Below are positions 48,730 to 58,500 of a DNA stretch of 64,000 nt, piece after piece. The stretch is from QHWT01 sp963755695 (GTDB taxonomy: Bacteria > Acidobacteriota > Vicinamibacteria > Vicinamibacterales > 2-12-FULL-66-21). The notes beneath the pieces were generated by a model. That model saw only the letters and a list, made by a program, of their open reading frames with translations. It had not been told where the DNA came from and made no database searches. The stretch's first letter is position 1; each line of letters starts with the position of its first letter. The stretch spans positions 2,232,001 through 2,296,000 of the forward strand of contig CAVWLB010000010.1 in the NCBI GenBank assembly GCA_963755695.1. Direction: 5' to 3'. A program made the position numbers and the translations under genes.

Positions 48730-51009
48730 GTGATTGGCAAACGACTCGGTCACTACTTGGTCTTGAGCGGCCTTGGCAGTGGCGGCATGGGAGACGTCTA
48801 TGTCGCCGACGACACCACGCTCGATCGGCAGATTGCGCTCAAGATTCCTCGCTCCGACGTCTCCGCATCGGCCGATCGGCTGGCGCTCTTTCGACGGGAA
48901 GCCAGAGCCGCAGCCGCGCTGAATCACCCCAACATCGTGCACCTCTATTCGGTGGAGGAGGTTGACGGCGTCGTCTTCATGACCATGGAGTTGGTGCCGG
49001 GGCGAAGCCTTCGCGATCTGTTGATGGAGAGTGCCCCTCTGGCGCTGCCGAGAACACTGGCCTTCACCTCGCAGATCGCCGAGGGCCTGGCGTGCGCCCA
49101 TGCGGCTGGAATCCTGCACCGCGACCTGAAGCCGGCCAACGTCATGGTTACCGACGACGATCGCGTCAAAATCCTCGACTTCGGGGTGGCGAAGTTCCTG
49201 CGGAGCGTTTCGATCTGGGACTCGGAGCAGGTCACCCGGGCCAAGGATCTGTCGACCACCGGCACCACGGTCGGCACGCTCGGCTACATGTCTCCGGAGC
49301 AGGCGCTGGGAAAGGCGCTCGACGCGCGTACCGATCTCTTCGCGCTGGGAGTCATGCTGTTCGAGATGGCAACCGGGAAACTGCCGTTCGACGGTGAGAC
49401 CCCGGCCGCGATGTTCGATCAACTGCTCAACCGGCGTCCGCCCTCTCCTCAAAGGCTGAACCCGGCGCTGCCAGCGCCGTTGGCGGCAGTCATCGACAGG
49501 ACGCTCGAGAAAGACCCGGAGCGGCGTTATCGCACAGCGAATGACTTGCTGGAGGACCTGCGGGCCGTTCAGACGTCGCATGCTCGCCTCTCCCCCACGG
49601 TCAGAGTTTCGCTTGAAGCGACCAGGCCGTCCTCGATCGTGGTGCTGCCCTTCGTCGATATGAGCCCGCAACGCGATCAGGAGTACTTCTGCCATGGAAT
49701 CACCGAGGAGATCATCACGACCCTGACCCGAGTGCCCGGACTGCACGTGATTTCCCGCACGTCGGCGTTTGCCTTTCAAGGCACGAATCTCGAGATCACC
49801 GAGATCGGCAGAAGGTTGAGGGTTGGAACGGCGCTCGAGGGCAGCGTTCGAAAGGCCGGCGACCGCGTGCGCGTGACGGCGCAACTGGTGAACGCCGAGG
49901 ACGGCTATCAACTCTGGTCGAAACGTTTCGACCGCGAACTATCGGATGTCTTCGCGATTCAAGACGAGATTGCCGCGACGATTGTCGAGGAATTCCGGAT
50001 CGCGTCGGCCGGCCGATCGTCATGGCCCGAACGATCGTTGGACGTCACGGCTCACGACTCGTACTTCAAAGGACTCTACGCACGGAACAAGTGGATGGAT
50101 GGTTCGATGCGGCAGGCCATCACCCACTTTCAGCAGGCCATTGCCGGGGATCCACGTTTCGCGCCGGCCTATGCGGCCCTGGCAGAGGCTTACGTCTGGC
50201 TGTACTCAGGCCTGGGAGTTCTGCCGGCCAGCGAAACCATCCCGCATGCTCGACGGGCTGTCGAGAAGGCGCTGGAACTCGACTCCACTCTCGCCGATGC
50301 CCACAAGGTCGGCGCGCTCATCGCCATGAATCACGATTGGGATCGAACCGCAGCGGAGAGAGGGCTGACCCAGGCGCTCCAGTTCGGCCCGGGTTCGGCG
50401 GCCACGCACCTCTGGAATGCCTGGCGGCTTGCGTTGATCGAACGGCAGCATGCCGAGGCTCTCGTCGAGTTGGCAGAAGCGGAACGGCTGGATCCCCTGG
50501 ACCTCCAGGTCAAGACCCAAATCGGCTACGTTCACCATTTCCATCACGACATCGATCGTGCGATCGAGCAGTTCGAAAAGGTCGTGAATCTGGAGCCGTC
50601 GTTTGCGTTCGCCCATTACGCTCTTGGGGACGCCTATACCCAGAAAGGGGAATACGACCGGGCCTTTGCGGAGTTCAATCGGGCCGTGGAACTCGGCGGC
50701 CGATCGGTGAATCACGTTGCCGTCCTCGGCTATGCCTACGGGCGTTCCGGACAGATCAAGCGGGCGAAGCAGCATCTCGACGAACTGACCGCGCGCGCGG
50801 CCGACGGCTACGTGTCGTCCATGTGGATGGCGCTGGTGCATCTGGGGCTGTCGGATCTCGGGCGGGTCTTCCACTGGCTGGACCGCGCCTTCGACGAGCG
50901 GGACGGGTCGCTCGTCCTGGTTGCGGCGGCAGTCGAGTTCGATCCTCTACGCGAGGATCCCCGGTTCAGGTCCCTTCTAAGGCGAATGGGCCTCTCACCT
51001 CTCCTTTAA
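48730..51009 (+). CDS. Serine/threonine protein kinase with TolB-like domain and TPRs
   Basis: A 759-residue cytoplasmic sensor kinase. The kinase domain has GLGSGGMGDVYVADD (P-loop), K38, HRDLKPANVMV (D132, K134, N137), D150-F-G152 and GTLGYMSPEQ. It is followed by SSIVVLPFVDMSPQRDQEYFCHGITEEIITTLTRVPGLHVISRTSAF, typical of the FlgO/TolB-N-like segment of adenylate-cyclase/kinase-TPR proteins. At least five TPR-like units follow (for example AITHFQQAIAGDPRFAPAYAALAEAY and AIEQFEKVVNLEPSFAFAHYALGDAY). No membrane helix. GTG start 28 bases after the ATPase gene, so co-transcription is possible. The stop lies inside a terminator-like hairpin. Signal unknown. Confidence 0.9.
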   Translation: MIGKRLGHYLVLSGLGSGGMGDVYVADDTTLDRQIALKIPRSDVSASADRLALFRREARAAAALNHPNIVHLYSVEEVDGVVFMTMELVPGRSLRDLLMESAPLALPRTLAFTSQIAEGLACAHAAGILHRDLKPANVMVTDDDRVKILDFGVAKFLRSVSIWDSEQVTRAKDLSTTGTTVGTLGYMSPEQALGKALDARTDLFALGVMLFEMATGKLPFDGETPAAMFDQLLNRRPPSPQRLNPALPAPLAAVIDRTLEKDPERRYRTANDLLEDLRAVQTSHARLSPTVRVSLEATRPSSIVVLPFVDMSPQRDQEYFCHGITEEIITTLTRVPGLHVISRTSAFAFQGTNLEITEIGRRLRVGTALEGSVRKAGDRVRVTAQLVNAEDGYQLWSKRFDRELSDVFAIQDEIAATIVEEFRIASAGRSSWPERSLDVTAHDSYFKGLYARNKWMDGSMRQAITHFQQAIAGDPRFAPAYAALAEAYVWLYSGLGVLPASETIPHARRAVEKALELDSTLADAHKVGALIAMNHDWDRTAAERGLTQALQFGPGSAATHLWNAWRLALIERQHAEALVELAEAERLDPLDLQVKTQIGYVHHFHHDIDRAIEQFEKVVNLEPSFAFAHYALGDAYTQKGEYDRAFAEFNRAVELGGRSVNHVAVLGYAYGRSGQIKRAKQHLDELTARAADGYVSSMWMALVHLGLSDLGRVFHWLDRAFDERDGSLVLVAAAVEFDPLREDPRFRSLLRRMGLSPLL

Positions 51010-51022
51010 GGAGAGAGGTGCC
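50996..51022 (+). terminator. Terminator-like hairpin overlapping the kinase stop
   Basis: CACCTCTCCTT / AAGGAGAGAGGTG forms an imperfect stem around the stop codon (two unpaired bases). It runs into GAGGTGCCCTACA, a 13-mer also present at 12964-12976. No T-tract, so termination strength is doubtful. Confidence 0.45.
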
Positions 51023-51107
51023 CTACAACAATACGTGAACCTCTGAGGAGGGCCCTACAGATTAGAAGCCAACGTTTACGCTCCGCGATCCGTCAAAAGA
51101 CAACACA

Positions 51108-53666
51108 ATGAGGAATTCGATCGGCGACATCCGCTACGCTCTTCGCCAGTTCAGGCGGGCGCCTGTTTTTACGGTTGCCGCGGTGCTCACCCTGGCGCTG
51201 GGCATCGGCGGAACGACCGCGATCTTCACGCTCATTCATGCGGTGATGCTGCGCTCCCTGCCGGTTGCCGATCCCTCGCGACTCTACCGTATCGGTGACG
51301 GCGACGACTGCTGCGTCGAGGGAGGCCCGCAGGATCGATGGGGCATGTTCTCTTTCCCCCTCTTCGAGCGGTTGAAGGCGGCAACCCCGGAGTTCGAAGA
51401 GCTCGCGGCCTTCCAGGCCGGTGGCGCACGCCTCAGCGTACGACGCGAAGGTGTGGAGACCGCTTCGAGGCCGCTGCGGTCCGAGTTCGTGACCGGCAAC
51501 TACTTTTTGACGCTCGGCGTAAACGCGTTCGGCGGACGAGTGATGACTGCCGACGACGACAGGCCGGCTTCTCCACCGGTTGCCGTTCTCAGCCACCACG
51601 CGTGGCAAAGCACCTACGCCGGCGACGCCACTGTCGTCGGATCGACCTTTGTCGTCCAGGGACATCCCCTGACCGTCATCGGCGTGGCGCCACCGGGATT
51701 CTTCGGAGAGACGCTGCGTGGAGATCCACCCGATCTTTGGATTCCTTTGCAGCAGGAACCGCTGATCGCCGGAGAGCAGTCCCTCCTGCGCCAGTCGGTC
51801 GGGGCCTGGCTGCGCGTGATCGGACGCCTTCGCCCGGGCGCCTCGATCGACGGCATGTCGCCGCGGCTGACCGAACTGCTCCGCCACTGGATGGTGAACG
51901 AGTCGGGTTATCCGTCCAACTGGCTGCCGGACGTGCAGCGTCTTCTCCCGAAGCAGGTGATCACGGTCGTTCCGGCCGGCGCCGGCGTTGGGGCAATGAA
52001 GGAGGAATACGGCAGGAGCCTGCAGATCCTCCTTGCCGTGTGCGGTCTGGTGCTGCTGATTGCCTGTGCGAACGTCGCCAACCTGCTGCTCGCGCGTGCG
52101 GTCGCGCGTCGGGCGCAGACGGCCGTTCGCCTCGCGGTCGGCGCCAGCCGCCGACGCATCGTCGCGCAGGCACTCGCGGAGAGCGTGCTGCTCGCGATTG
52201 CCGGCGGCATCGCGGGATTGCTGGTCGCGATGGGCGCGGCACGTCTGCTGCTGACCATGGCGTTTCGCGGGGCACAGTTCCTGCCGATCAGCACGACGCC
52301 GTCGCTGATGGTGCTCGGCTTCGCGTTTAGCGTGGCGCTGCTGACCGGCATCATCTTCGGCGCGGCCCCGGCGTGGTTAGCGACCCGCACCGATCCGGTG
52401 GATGCGCTGCGCGGCGCCGGCCGCAGCACCGGCGACCACGCGTCGCTGACGCGACAGGCTCTGCTGGTCGTCCAGGCCACCCTGTCGGTGGTGCTCGTCG
52501 CCGGCGCTGCCATGCTCGGACGCAGCCTCAACCAGCTCGAACGTCAGGATTTCGGCTATCGCGTCGACGATCGCCTCGTGGTGTCGCTGAACTATTTGCC
52601 CGCGACATACACGCTACCGAAATTGACCGCGATCTATCGTGAGATTGAGGAACGGCTCAATCGTCTGCCTGGCGTGCAGGGTTCGGGTCTTGCGCTCTAC
52701 AACCCGCTCACCGACAACTGGGGCGAGCTGATTTTCGTCGCGGGGCATCCGCCGCCCAAGATGAGCGAGCAGGGCGGTTCGTCGTGGGACCGCGTCAGCG
52801 CCAACTACCTGCAGCACTTCGGCATCCCCGTCCTCCGCGGCCGCCCGTTTTCGCCGACCGACAACGACACGGCGGCGCCGGTTGCAATCGTGAACGAAGC
52901 GTTCGTGAAGCGTTTCTTCAAGAGCGACGAGGATCCGATCGACCAGCACTTCGGCCTCGACCTGCCGGAAAACGCGAACACCTTCCGGATTGTCGGGGTC
53001 GTGCGCGACGCGAAATTTGCCGGCTTTGCCCTGAACCGGCCCGCCCGGCCCATGTTCTACGTACCACTCGCGCAGAACGTGGACTACAGGGACGAGATGC
53101 TGAAGCGGATCGAGCGGCAATCCCACAACGTTGGCGGACTGATGCTCGTGACCAGCGCCGCCCCCGGCGCGATCGAGCCCGTGCTCACCAGAACGCTGTC
53201 GGAGATCGATCCCAACCTGACGATCACCAGCGTCCGGACGATGAAGCAGCAGGTCGAACGGTCGTTCGATCAGGAGCGAGCGGTCGCAGGACTCGCGAGC
53301 CTCTTCGGCGCGGTGGCGCTGCTGCTGGCAGCAGTGGGCCTCTATGGGGTCACCGCGTATACGGTGGCGCAGCGGACGAACGAGATCGGGCTGCGGATGG
53401 CGCTGGGCGCCGATCGGGCAAAGGTGATCGAACTGGTGCTGCGCGGCGCGTTCCAGCGCGTTCTGATCGGGCTCATCATCGGCGTCCCGCTCGCTGTCGG
53501 CGCCGGCCGCCTGATTGCCGCGCAGTTGTACGGCGTCTCATACTGGGATCCGCTCGCGCTGGCGGTGGCGGCCGGATCGCTGGCCATTGCGGCGTTCATC
53601 GCGGCGATCCTGCCGGCAGGGCGCGCCGCGGCGATCTCGCCGATGAGCGCACTGAGGGCGGAGTAG
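51108..53666 (+). CDS. ADOP-family FtsX/MacB-like duplicated permease
   Basis: A complete 852-residue duplicated permease. Seen: IGDIRYALRQFRRAPVFTVAAVLTLALGIGGTTAIFTLI (first helix), periplasmic domain with VVGSTFVVQGHPLTVIGVAPPGFFGE, helices LLAVCGLVLLIACANVANLLLARAVARRAQ, RLAVGASRRRIVAQALAESVLL, the mid junction ALRGAGRSTGDHASLTRQALLVVQATLSVVLVAGAAMLGRSL, second periplasmic domain, and AAVGLYGVTAYTVAQRTNEIGLRMALGADRAKVIELVL ... ISPMSALRAE. Unlike the copy at 4588-7299 it lacks the N-terminal prefix and a PadR gene. ATG 51108 follows a 98-base gap with a CCCTACA repeat. Substrate unknown. Confidence 0.88.
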   Translation: MRNSIGDIRYALRQFRRAPVFTVAAVLTLALGIGGTTAIFTLIHAVMLRSLPVADPSRLYRIGDGDDCCVEGGPQDRWGMFSFPLFERLKAATPEFEELAAFQAGGARLSVRREGVETASRPLRSEFVTGNYFLTLGVNAFGGRVMTADDDRPASPPVAVLSHHAWQSTYAGDATVVGSTFVVQGHPLTVIGVAPPGFFGETLRGDPPDLWIPLQQEPLIAGEQSLLRQSVGAWLRVIGRLRPGASIDGMSPRLTELLRHWMVNESGYPSNWLPDVQRLLPKQVITVVPAGAGVGAMKEEYGRSLQILLAVCGLVLLIACANVANLLLARAVARRAQTAVRLAVGASRRRIVAQALAESVLLAIAGGIAGLLVAMGAARLLLTMAFRGAQFLPISTTPSLMVLGFAFSVALLTGIIFGAAPAWLATRTDPVDALRGAGRSTGDHASLTRQALLVVQATLSVVLVAGAAMLGRSLNQLERQDFGYRVDDRLVVSLNYLPATYTLPKLTAIYREIEERLNRLPGVQGSGLALYNPLTDNWGELIFVAGHPPPKMSEQGGSSWDRVSANYLQHFGIPVLRGRPFSPTDNDTAAPVAIVNEAFVKRFFKSDEDPIDQHFGLDLPENANTFRIVGVVRDAKFAGFALNRPARPMFYVPLAQNVDYRDEMLKRIERQSHNVGGLMLVTSAAPGAIEPVLTRTLSEIDPNLTITSVRTMKQQVERSFDQERAVAGLASLFGAVALLLAAVGLYGVTAYTVAQRTNEIGLRMALGADRAKVIELVLRGAFQRVLIGLIIGVPLAVGAGRLIAAQLYGVSYWDPLALAVAAGSLAIAAFIAAILPAGRAAAISPMSALRAE

Positions 53667-53712
53667 ACCGCAGCCTCTCTCTACTCCTGCGGCACGGTAC
53701 TTAGAGTACTGC

Positions 53713-53825
53713 TACAATGGACTGCGGTCCGGCGGACTCTGAGCACTTGGAATCGCCGGGGCCCGGCAGCCCCCCAAGTGTTCCAAGATCCGCGGCTCCA
53801 GTCCGCCGGCCCACGGTCCGATCGG
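53713..53825 (+). ncRNA. Candidate structured RNA with its own promoter
   Basis: An extended -10 box TGCTACAAT (TACAAT at 53713-53718) precedes a long nested hairpin. Outer arms CCGGCGGACT (53729-53738) / AGTCCGCCGG (53800-53809) pair perfectly. Middle arms GAGCACTTGG (53741-53750) / CCAAGTGTTC (53774-53783) pair with one G-U, and the apex GCCGGG-G-CCCGGC (53755-53767) is a tight stem. No reading frame explains this pairing. I cannot match it to tRNA, SRP RNA, tmRNA or 6S RNA. A plain DNA hairpin or terminator complex for the preceding permease gene is the alternative. Confidence 0.4.
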
Positions 53826-54424
53826 ACACGACGCGTCAGCAGTCGCACGCACCGTAGATCGCCTTAATACGTGGTGTCTGCTTGCCCGCAAGGTGCGGAG
53901 AAGACGATCTCACGCAACGGCGCCAAAGCGGTTGCGCAGTTTCCCCTTCGCCGCGCCAGCGCAGCCGCTCCTGCAGGGCCTTCTCCACACCTGGGCGGCG
54001 ACGAATCATCGGGTGATCACGGATGAGTTCCGGTTCAGCTCCGCGCCTCATTCCCTTGCGCCGTGGCGCCATTGCGTGAGCGCACGTGACAAGCGAACAG
54101 CGGACGCGATCGACCCCGACGTCGATTTGGCGGAACGGTGCCATCCTCCTGGATAGTTCCGTTGCGGCGCGAATCCGAGTTCGACCCACGGCTTCCGTAA
54201 CGTTCCTCACCGCGCGAGATAAAGAATTCGCTTGTCAGGTCCGCTCACGCAATGGAGCCAGGGCAAAGGCATGGAGGCGTGGCGAGCTCACCCTGATCGC
54301 CAGAGGATCTTCGTTGCCGCCAACATTGGGAGAAGACTACCGAAGAAGCGCGCCTTTCTTGCGCCCTTGCATGAGACTTGTCTTCTCCGCACGTTATTCC
54401 CAGCCGATATCCTCAAACGCCAAC
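53826..54424. other. Gene-free stretch with CTCACGCAA-type dispersed repeats
   Basis: About 600 bases with no convincing gene. Three copies of a motif CTCACGCAANGGNGCCA occur: direct at 53909-53939, inverted at 54054-54080, and direct at 54244-54272. The short frames here have no recognisable domain or ribosome-binding site. Confidence 0.6.
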
Positions 54425-55468
54425 TCAATTGAGCGGGACGAACGCGAGCCCGTTGTTGGGGTTCATTGGAATCACCAGTTGATTGGCTCCGCTGTCGTAG
54501 CACATCGAGGCGGCGCTCGGAATGTTCCGCGCAATGAGCTCGGCCGGCCGGCCGGGCCGGATTCGAGAGACGCCGCCATTGACGACACTGCTGACGTACT
54601 TGGTGCCGTCCGGCATGATCACCAGGCCATCGTTCCCGGCTTGGGCCGCGGTCTCGGTCTTCAACAGCTTGCCGTCGGCGGAAAACGTCAGCACGTCGCT
54701 GTTGCCGATATTCACGACCACGATGTTGTTCTGCGGATCGAAGGCAATGCCATTGGGCTGACGGAGCGGCGTGCCCTGGACGAAGACCGTGACCGTGCCA
54801 TTGGGCGCGATCTTCAACACCTGCCAGGTCGCGGCGTCTGGATTCTGACCGCCGGCACCGGTCTGGGTTCCGTAGATCGTCCCGTCGTCGGCCACCTCGA
54901 TGTCGTTGAGCCAGGTCGAACGTTCAACTCTGGTTTCGCCGGCCGGAGCGCCCGTCTGGAGGTTGAACCGGCGGATCACCGCCACGCTCGGTTCGTTCGC
55001 GGTGGTTCCGCCGTCGCGGTCGGCGACGTACAACATGCCGTTGGCGATATCGCTGCCGTAGGGTTCGTTCAGGACGAGTGGCGGGGTCAGGCTGGCGCGC
55101 TGCTCGCCGGGATTCTGGACCCCTATCCAGCGCGCGGTATGCACCGATCCATCGTGATTGATGAAAGAGACCCAGGCGTTGTTGGTCTGGACGTCCTGGG
55201 GAACGCCGCGGTTGGGAACGACGATGACGCCGCGGGCGGGGTCATAGGAACAACTTTCAGCGGAGTAGATCGCGCCGTACACCTTGACATTCGGCGAGAT
55301 GGCCTCGAACCCGCCATCCGGTGCCGGATTGACCGGCAGGCCGAGACGGTTTCCTACGAAGAACGGCCGCGGTCCTTGGGACGGTTGCTGCGCAAGCAGG
55401 GCACCCGCCGCAAATCCAATCACGAGCATTGCTGAACCGCCGAGCGAGGTTAGCCGTGTCATCTGCAT
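54425..55468 (-). CDS. Secreted beta-propeller protein, NHL/SMP-30-like
   Basis: A 347-residue exported protein: signal SLGGSAMLVIGFAAGALLAQ, then repeated propeller blades (ANGMLYVADRDGG, WLNDIEVADDGTIYGTQTGAGG, QVLKIAPNGTVTVFVQGTPLRQPNGIAFDPQNNIVVVNIG, DVLTFSADGKLLKT, NDGLVIMPDGTKYVSSVVNGGVSRI). ATG 55466-55468 has AGGAGTG upstream. The folds of SMP-30/gluconolactonase and NHL proteins are similar; lactonase metal ligands are not evident. Divergent from the sugar-dehydrogenase-like gene, 111 bases apart. Function unknown, possibly binding or lactone hydrolysis. Confidence 0.75.
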   Translation of the reverse strand: MQMTRLTSLGGSAMLVIGFAAGALLAQQPSQGPRPFFVGNRLGLPVNPAPDGGFEAISPNVKVYGAIYSAESCSYDPARGVIVVPNRGVPQDVQTNNAWVSFINHDGSVHTARWIGVQNPGEQRASLTPPLVLNEPYGSDIANGMLYVADRDGGTTANEPSVAVIRRFNLQTGAPAGETRVERSTWLNDIEVADDGTIYGTQTGAGGQNPDAATWQVLKIAPNGTVTVFVQGTPLRQPNGIAFDPQNNIVVVNIGNSDVLTFSADGKLLKTETAAQAGNDGLVIMPDGTKYVSSVVNGGVSRIRPGRPAELIARNIPSAASMCYDSGANQLVIPMNPNNGLAFVPLN

Positions 55469-55579
55469 CACTCCTACGACGTGGACATCACCGCCAACGC
55501 GGGTAGTCGACATGTTAGCGCGACTGAGCATCTTTACTTGCCTTGAACGAGGAAGCCACGAGACGCATACTCTTCCTCC

Positions 55580-58500
55580 ATGCGTCGTCCATTTCGCGCA
55601 CGCTTGGTTCTCGCGCTGCTCGTCAGTACTGGCGCGACGGTTCATGCCGCTCCGCCGGCCGGATTCGAAGACGCGCTGATCGCTACGGTCGCGGCACCCA
55701 CGGCGCTCGCGTTCACGCCTGACGGGCGGCTCCTGATCACGACGCAGACCGGCTGGCTGCGCGTGGTTCAGAACGGAACGCTCCTGGCGGCAAGCGCACT
55801 CAACCTGTCTACGAGCCTCTGCACCAACAGCGAACGCGGCCTCCTCGGCGTCGCGGTCGATCCCGCGTTCGCGTCGAACCGCTTCGTATACCTCTTTTAC
55901 ACCTTCAATAAATTCGGCACCTGCGAAAAGAACACCGCCAATAGCCCGGTCAATCGCGTGGCGCGCTTCGTTCTGCCGGCGTCCAACGTGATCGATCGTA
56001 CGACCGAAGTGGTCCTCATCGACAACATCCCGTCGCCGAACGGCAATCACAACGCCGGGGATCTCCACTTCGGCAAGGACGACTTCCTTTATGTGACGAC
56101 CGGCGACGGCGGATGCGATTACGCTGGCAACAGCGGCTGTGGAGGGGCGAACAACGCGTCGCGCGACCCGCATGTACTCGTCGGCAAACTGCTCCGCATC
56201 ACCCGCCATGGTGGGATCCCTGCCGACAATCCATTTCTCGGCGCCGGCACCGCTCGATGCAACATCAACGGACGAACGACCGCAGGGCAGCGATGCCAGG
56301 AAACCTACGCGTCAGGATTCCGAAACCCTTTCCGCTTTGCCGTGGATCCCAACGCGACGGCCACCCGCATCTTCGTCAACGACGTCGGCCAGAACGCGTG
56401 GGAAGAAGTCAATCTCCTGGAGCGCGGCGCGGACTATGGATGGAACGTTCGTGAAGGTAACTGCGTGAACGGATCGACCACGGATTGCGGTTCGCCGCCG
56501 GCCGGCCTGACGAACCCGATCTACGCCTACGGTCACGAGTCGGGCTGCGCGTCGATCACCGGCGGCGCATTCGTGCCGAACGGCATATGGCCGTCAGCCT
56601 ACCAGGGCGCCTATATCTTCAGCGATTACGTCTGCGGGACCCTCTTCACGCTGACAAGCGCGGCGAACGGATCGTTCGCGCAGGCGCCGTTCGTCACGGG
56701 GCTCGGCGTCGCCAGCGCGGTGTCGCTGATCTTCGGACCGCACAACGGCACGCAGGCGCTGTATTACACGAGCTATGCGAACGGCGGCCAGGTGCGCCGC
56801 ATCGCGTTCACCGGCAACCGCAGCCCGATTGTCACCGCATCGGCCTCGCCACGATTCGGCGCCGTGCCGCTCTCCGTCCGGTTCGATGCTTCAGGTAGCA
56901 GCGATCCTGACAGGGACGCATTGTCGTACGATTGGAACTTCGACGATGGGACCGCGCACGGCAGGTCCGCCATCGTGACACACACCTACACGACCAGCGG
57001 CGAGTTCGATCCCCTCGTGACCGTGACCGATGGCCGCGGCGCACGCGTGACCGCAACGGTGCACATCAGCTCGGGTAACACGCCGCCTGTTCCGAGGATC
57101 ACGTCACCAGCCACGAGCGCGACGTTCGCCGTCGGCGCCGTCGTCACGCTCCGCGGCGCCGCGACGGACGCGGAACAGGGTACGCTGCCAGATTCGGCGC
57201 TGTCCTGGACGGTCCTGCTGCACCACAACACGCACACGCACCCGTTCCTGTCCCCAACGCGGGGGAATGGCGTGACCATCACGGCCCCCGCGCCAGAGGA
57301 TCTTGCGGCAACCACCACGAGCTTCCTGGAGATCCGCCTGACGGCGACCGACGCGAGAGGCGCCAGCGCAACGGTGACGCAGCGCTTCAATCCAGGCCTT
57401 GTGAAGGTCACGCTCGCAACCGAGCCATCGGGATTGAAAGTGGGGGTCAACGGGACCACTGTCGTTGGTCCGGGTACCGTCACGTCATGGCAGCGGTACG
57501 TGCTGAACGTCAGCGCCGCCACTCAGAATGACAGCAGCAGCCAGCCATGGCTTGCGTCGGGATGGTCGGATGGCGGCGCTTCAGCACATGCGATCGTGAC
57601 GCCGGCTTCGGCCGCGACGTACTCGGCACGGTTCGCGGCAGCCGCGCGGCTGCCGACCACAGCGGATACCTTCGTGCGCGGCGGCACCTTTGCGGCCACG
57701 AACTTCGGTATCGGCCAGCGCGTCAATTTGAAGCTCAGCTCCGATCCCGGACTCGTCCGCGAGACCTACCTGAAGTTCGATCTGCGCACGGTGGGGATCA
57801 TCGGCACCGCGACCGTGCGGATGTTTGGCGCGATTTCCGACACCAACGCCGCAACCGTTCCGGTGGGCGTGCTCGGTGTGGCGAGTACGGCGTGGTCCGA
57901 GACCGGCGTCACCTGGAACACTCGTCCTGCCTCGAGCACGCCTGTGCTCGACACGACCACGATCCCCGATGCCATCCCGAGGTGGCACCAGTGGGACGTG
58001 ACGTCGTACGCTCGCAGCGAGAAGGCCGCGGGACGCAACGTGATTTCGCTGGTGTTTCGCAGCCGCGCGCCAACTCCGCCGGATCTCGGCTTCAACGCGC
58101 GCGAACGCGGCGCGAATGCTCCAGAATTGCTGGTCGCCGCGGAGACTGCATCCACGCCGTCCCGCGACGTCGTGTTGTATGCGGGCGACCGCTCGCTGGT
58201 TGGCGGCGGCTGGCGCCTGGTCGTGGACGCGTCCGCTGCCGGCGGATTGCGCGTCTCGTATCCCGACGCAGGCGCAACGAAACTCACCGCGCCGGTCGCG
58301 GCTCCGGCCAACTACGTAGAGTGGTCGTTCACCGCGGAAGCGGGCAGGCAGTACCGCCTCTGGATCCGGGGGCGCGCGGATCGCGACTCGTTTGACAATG
58401 ATTCCGCGTTCGTGCAGTTCTCCGGCGCCATCGGCAGCGCGGGCCAGCCAATTTACCGGATCGGCTCGACGTCGGCGGCGACGTTCGTGCTCGAGGATTG

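Noticed and set aside
53729..53809. Selenocysteine or other tRNA
   Set aside because: The outer stem resembles an acceptor stem, but no T-loop TTC, anticodon arm or CCA-adjacent discriminator arrangement can be drawn.
53836..54210. 124-residue minus-strand frame in the gene-free stretch
   Set aside because: Arg-rich composition, no start signal, no recognisable motif, and it overlaps the dispersed repeats.
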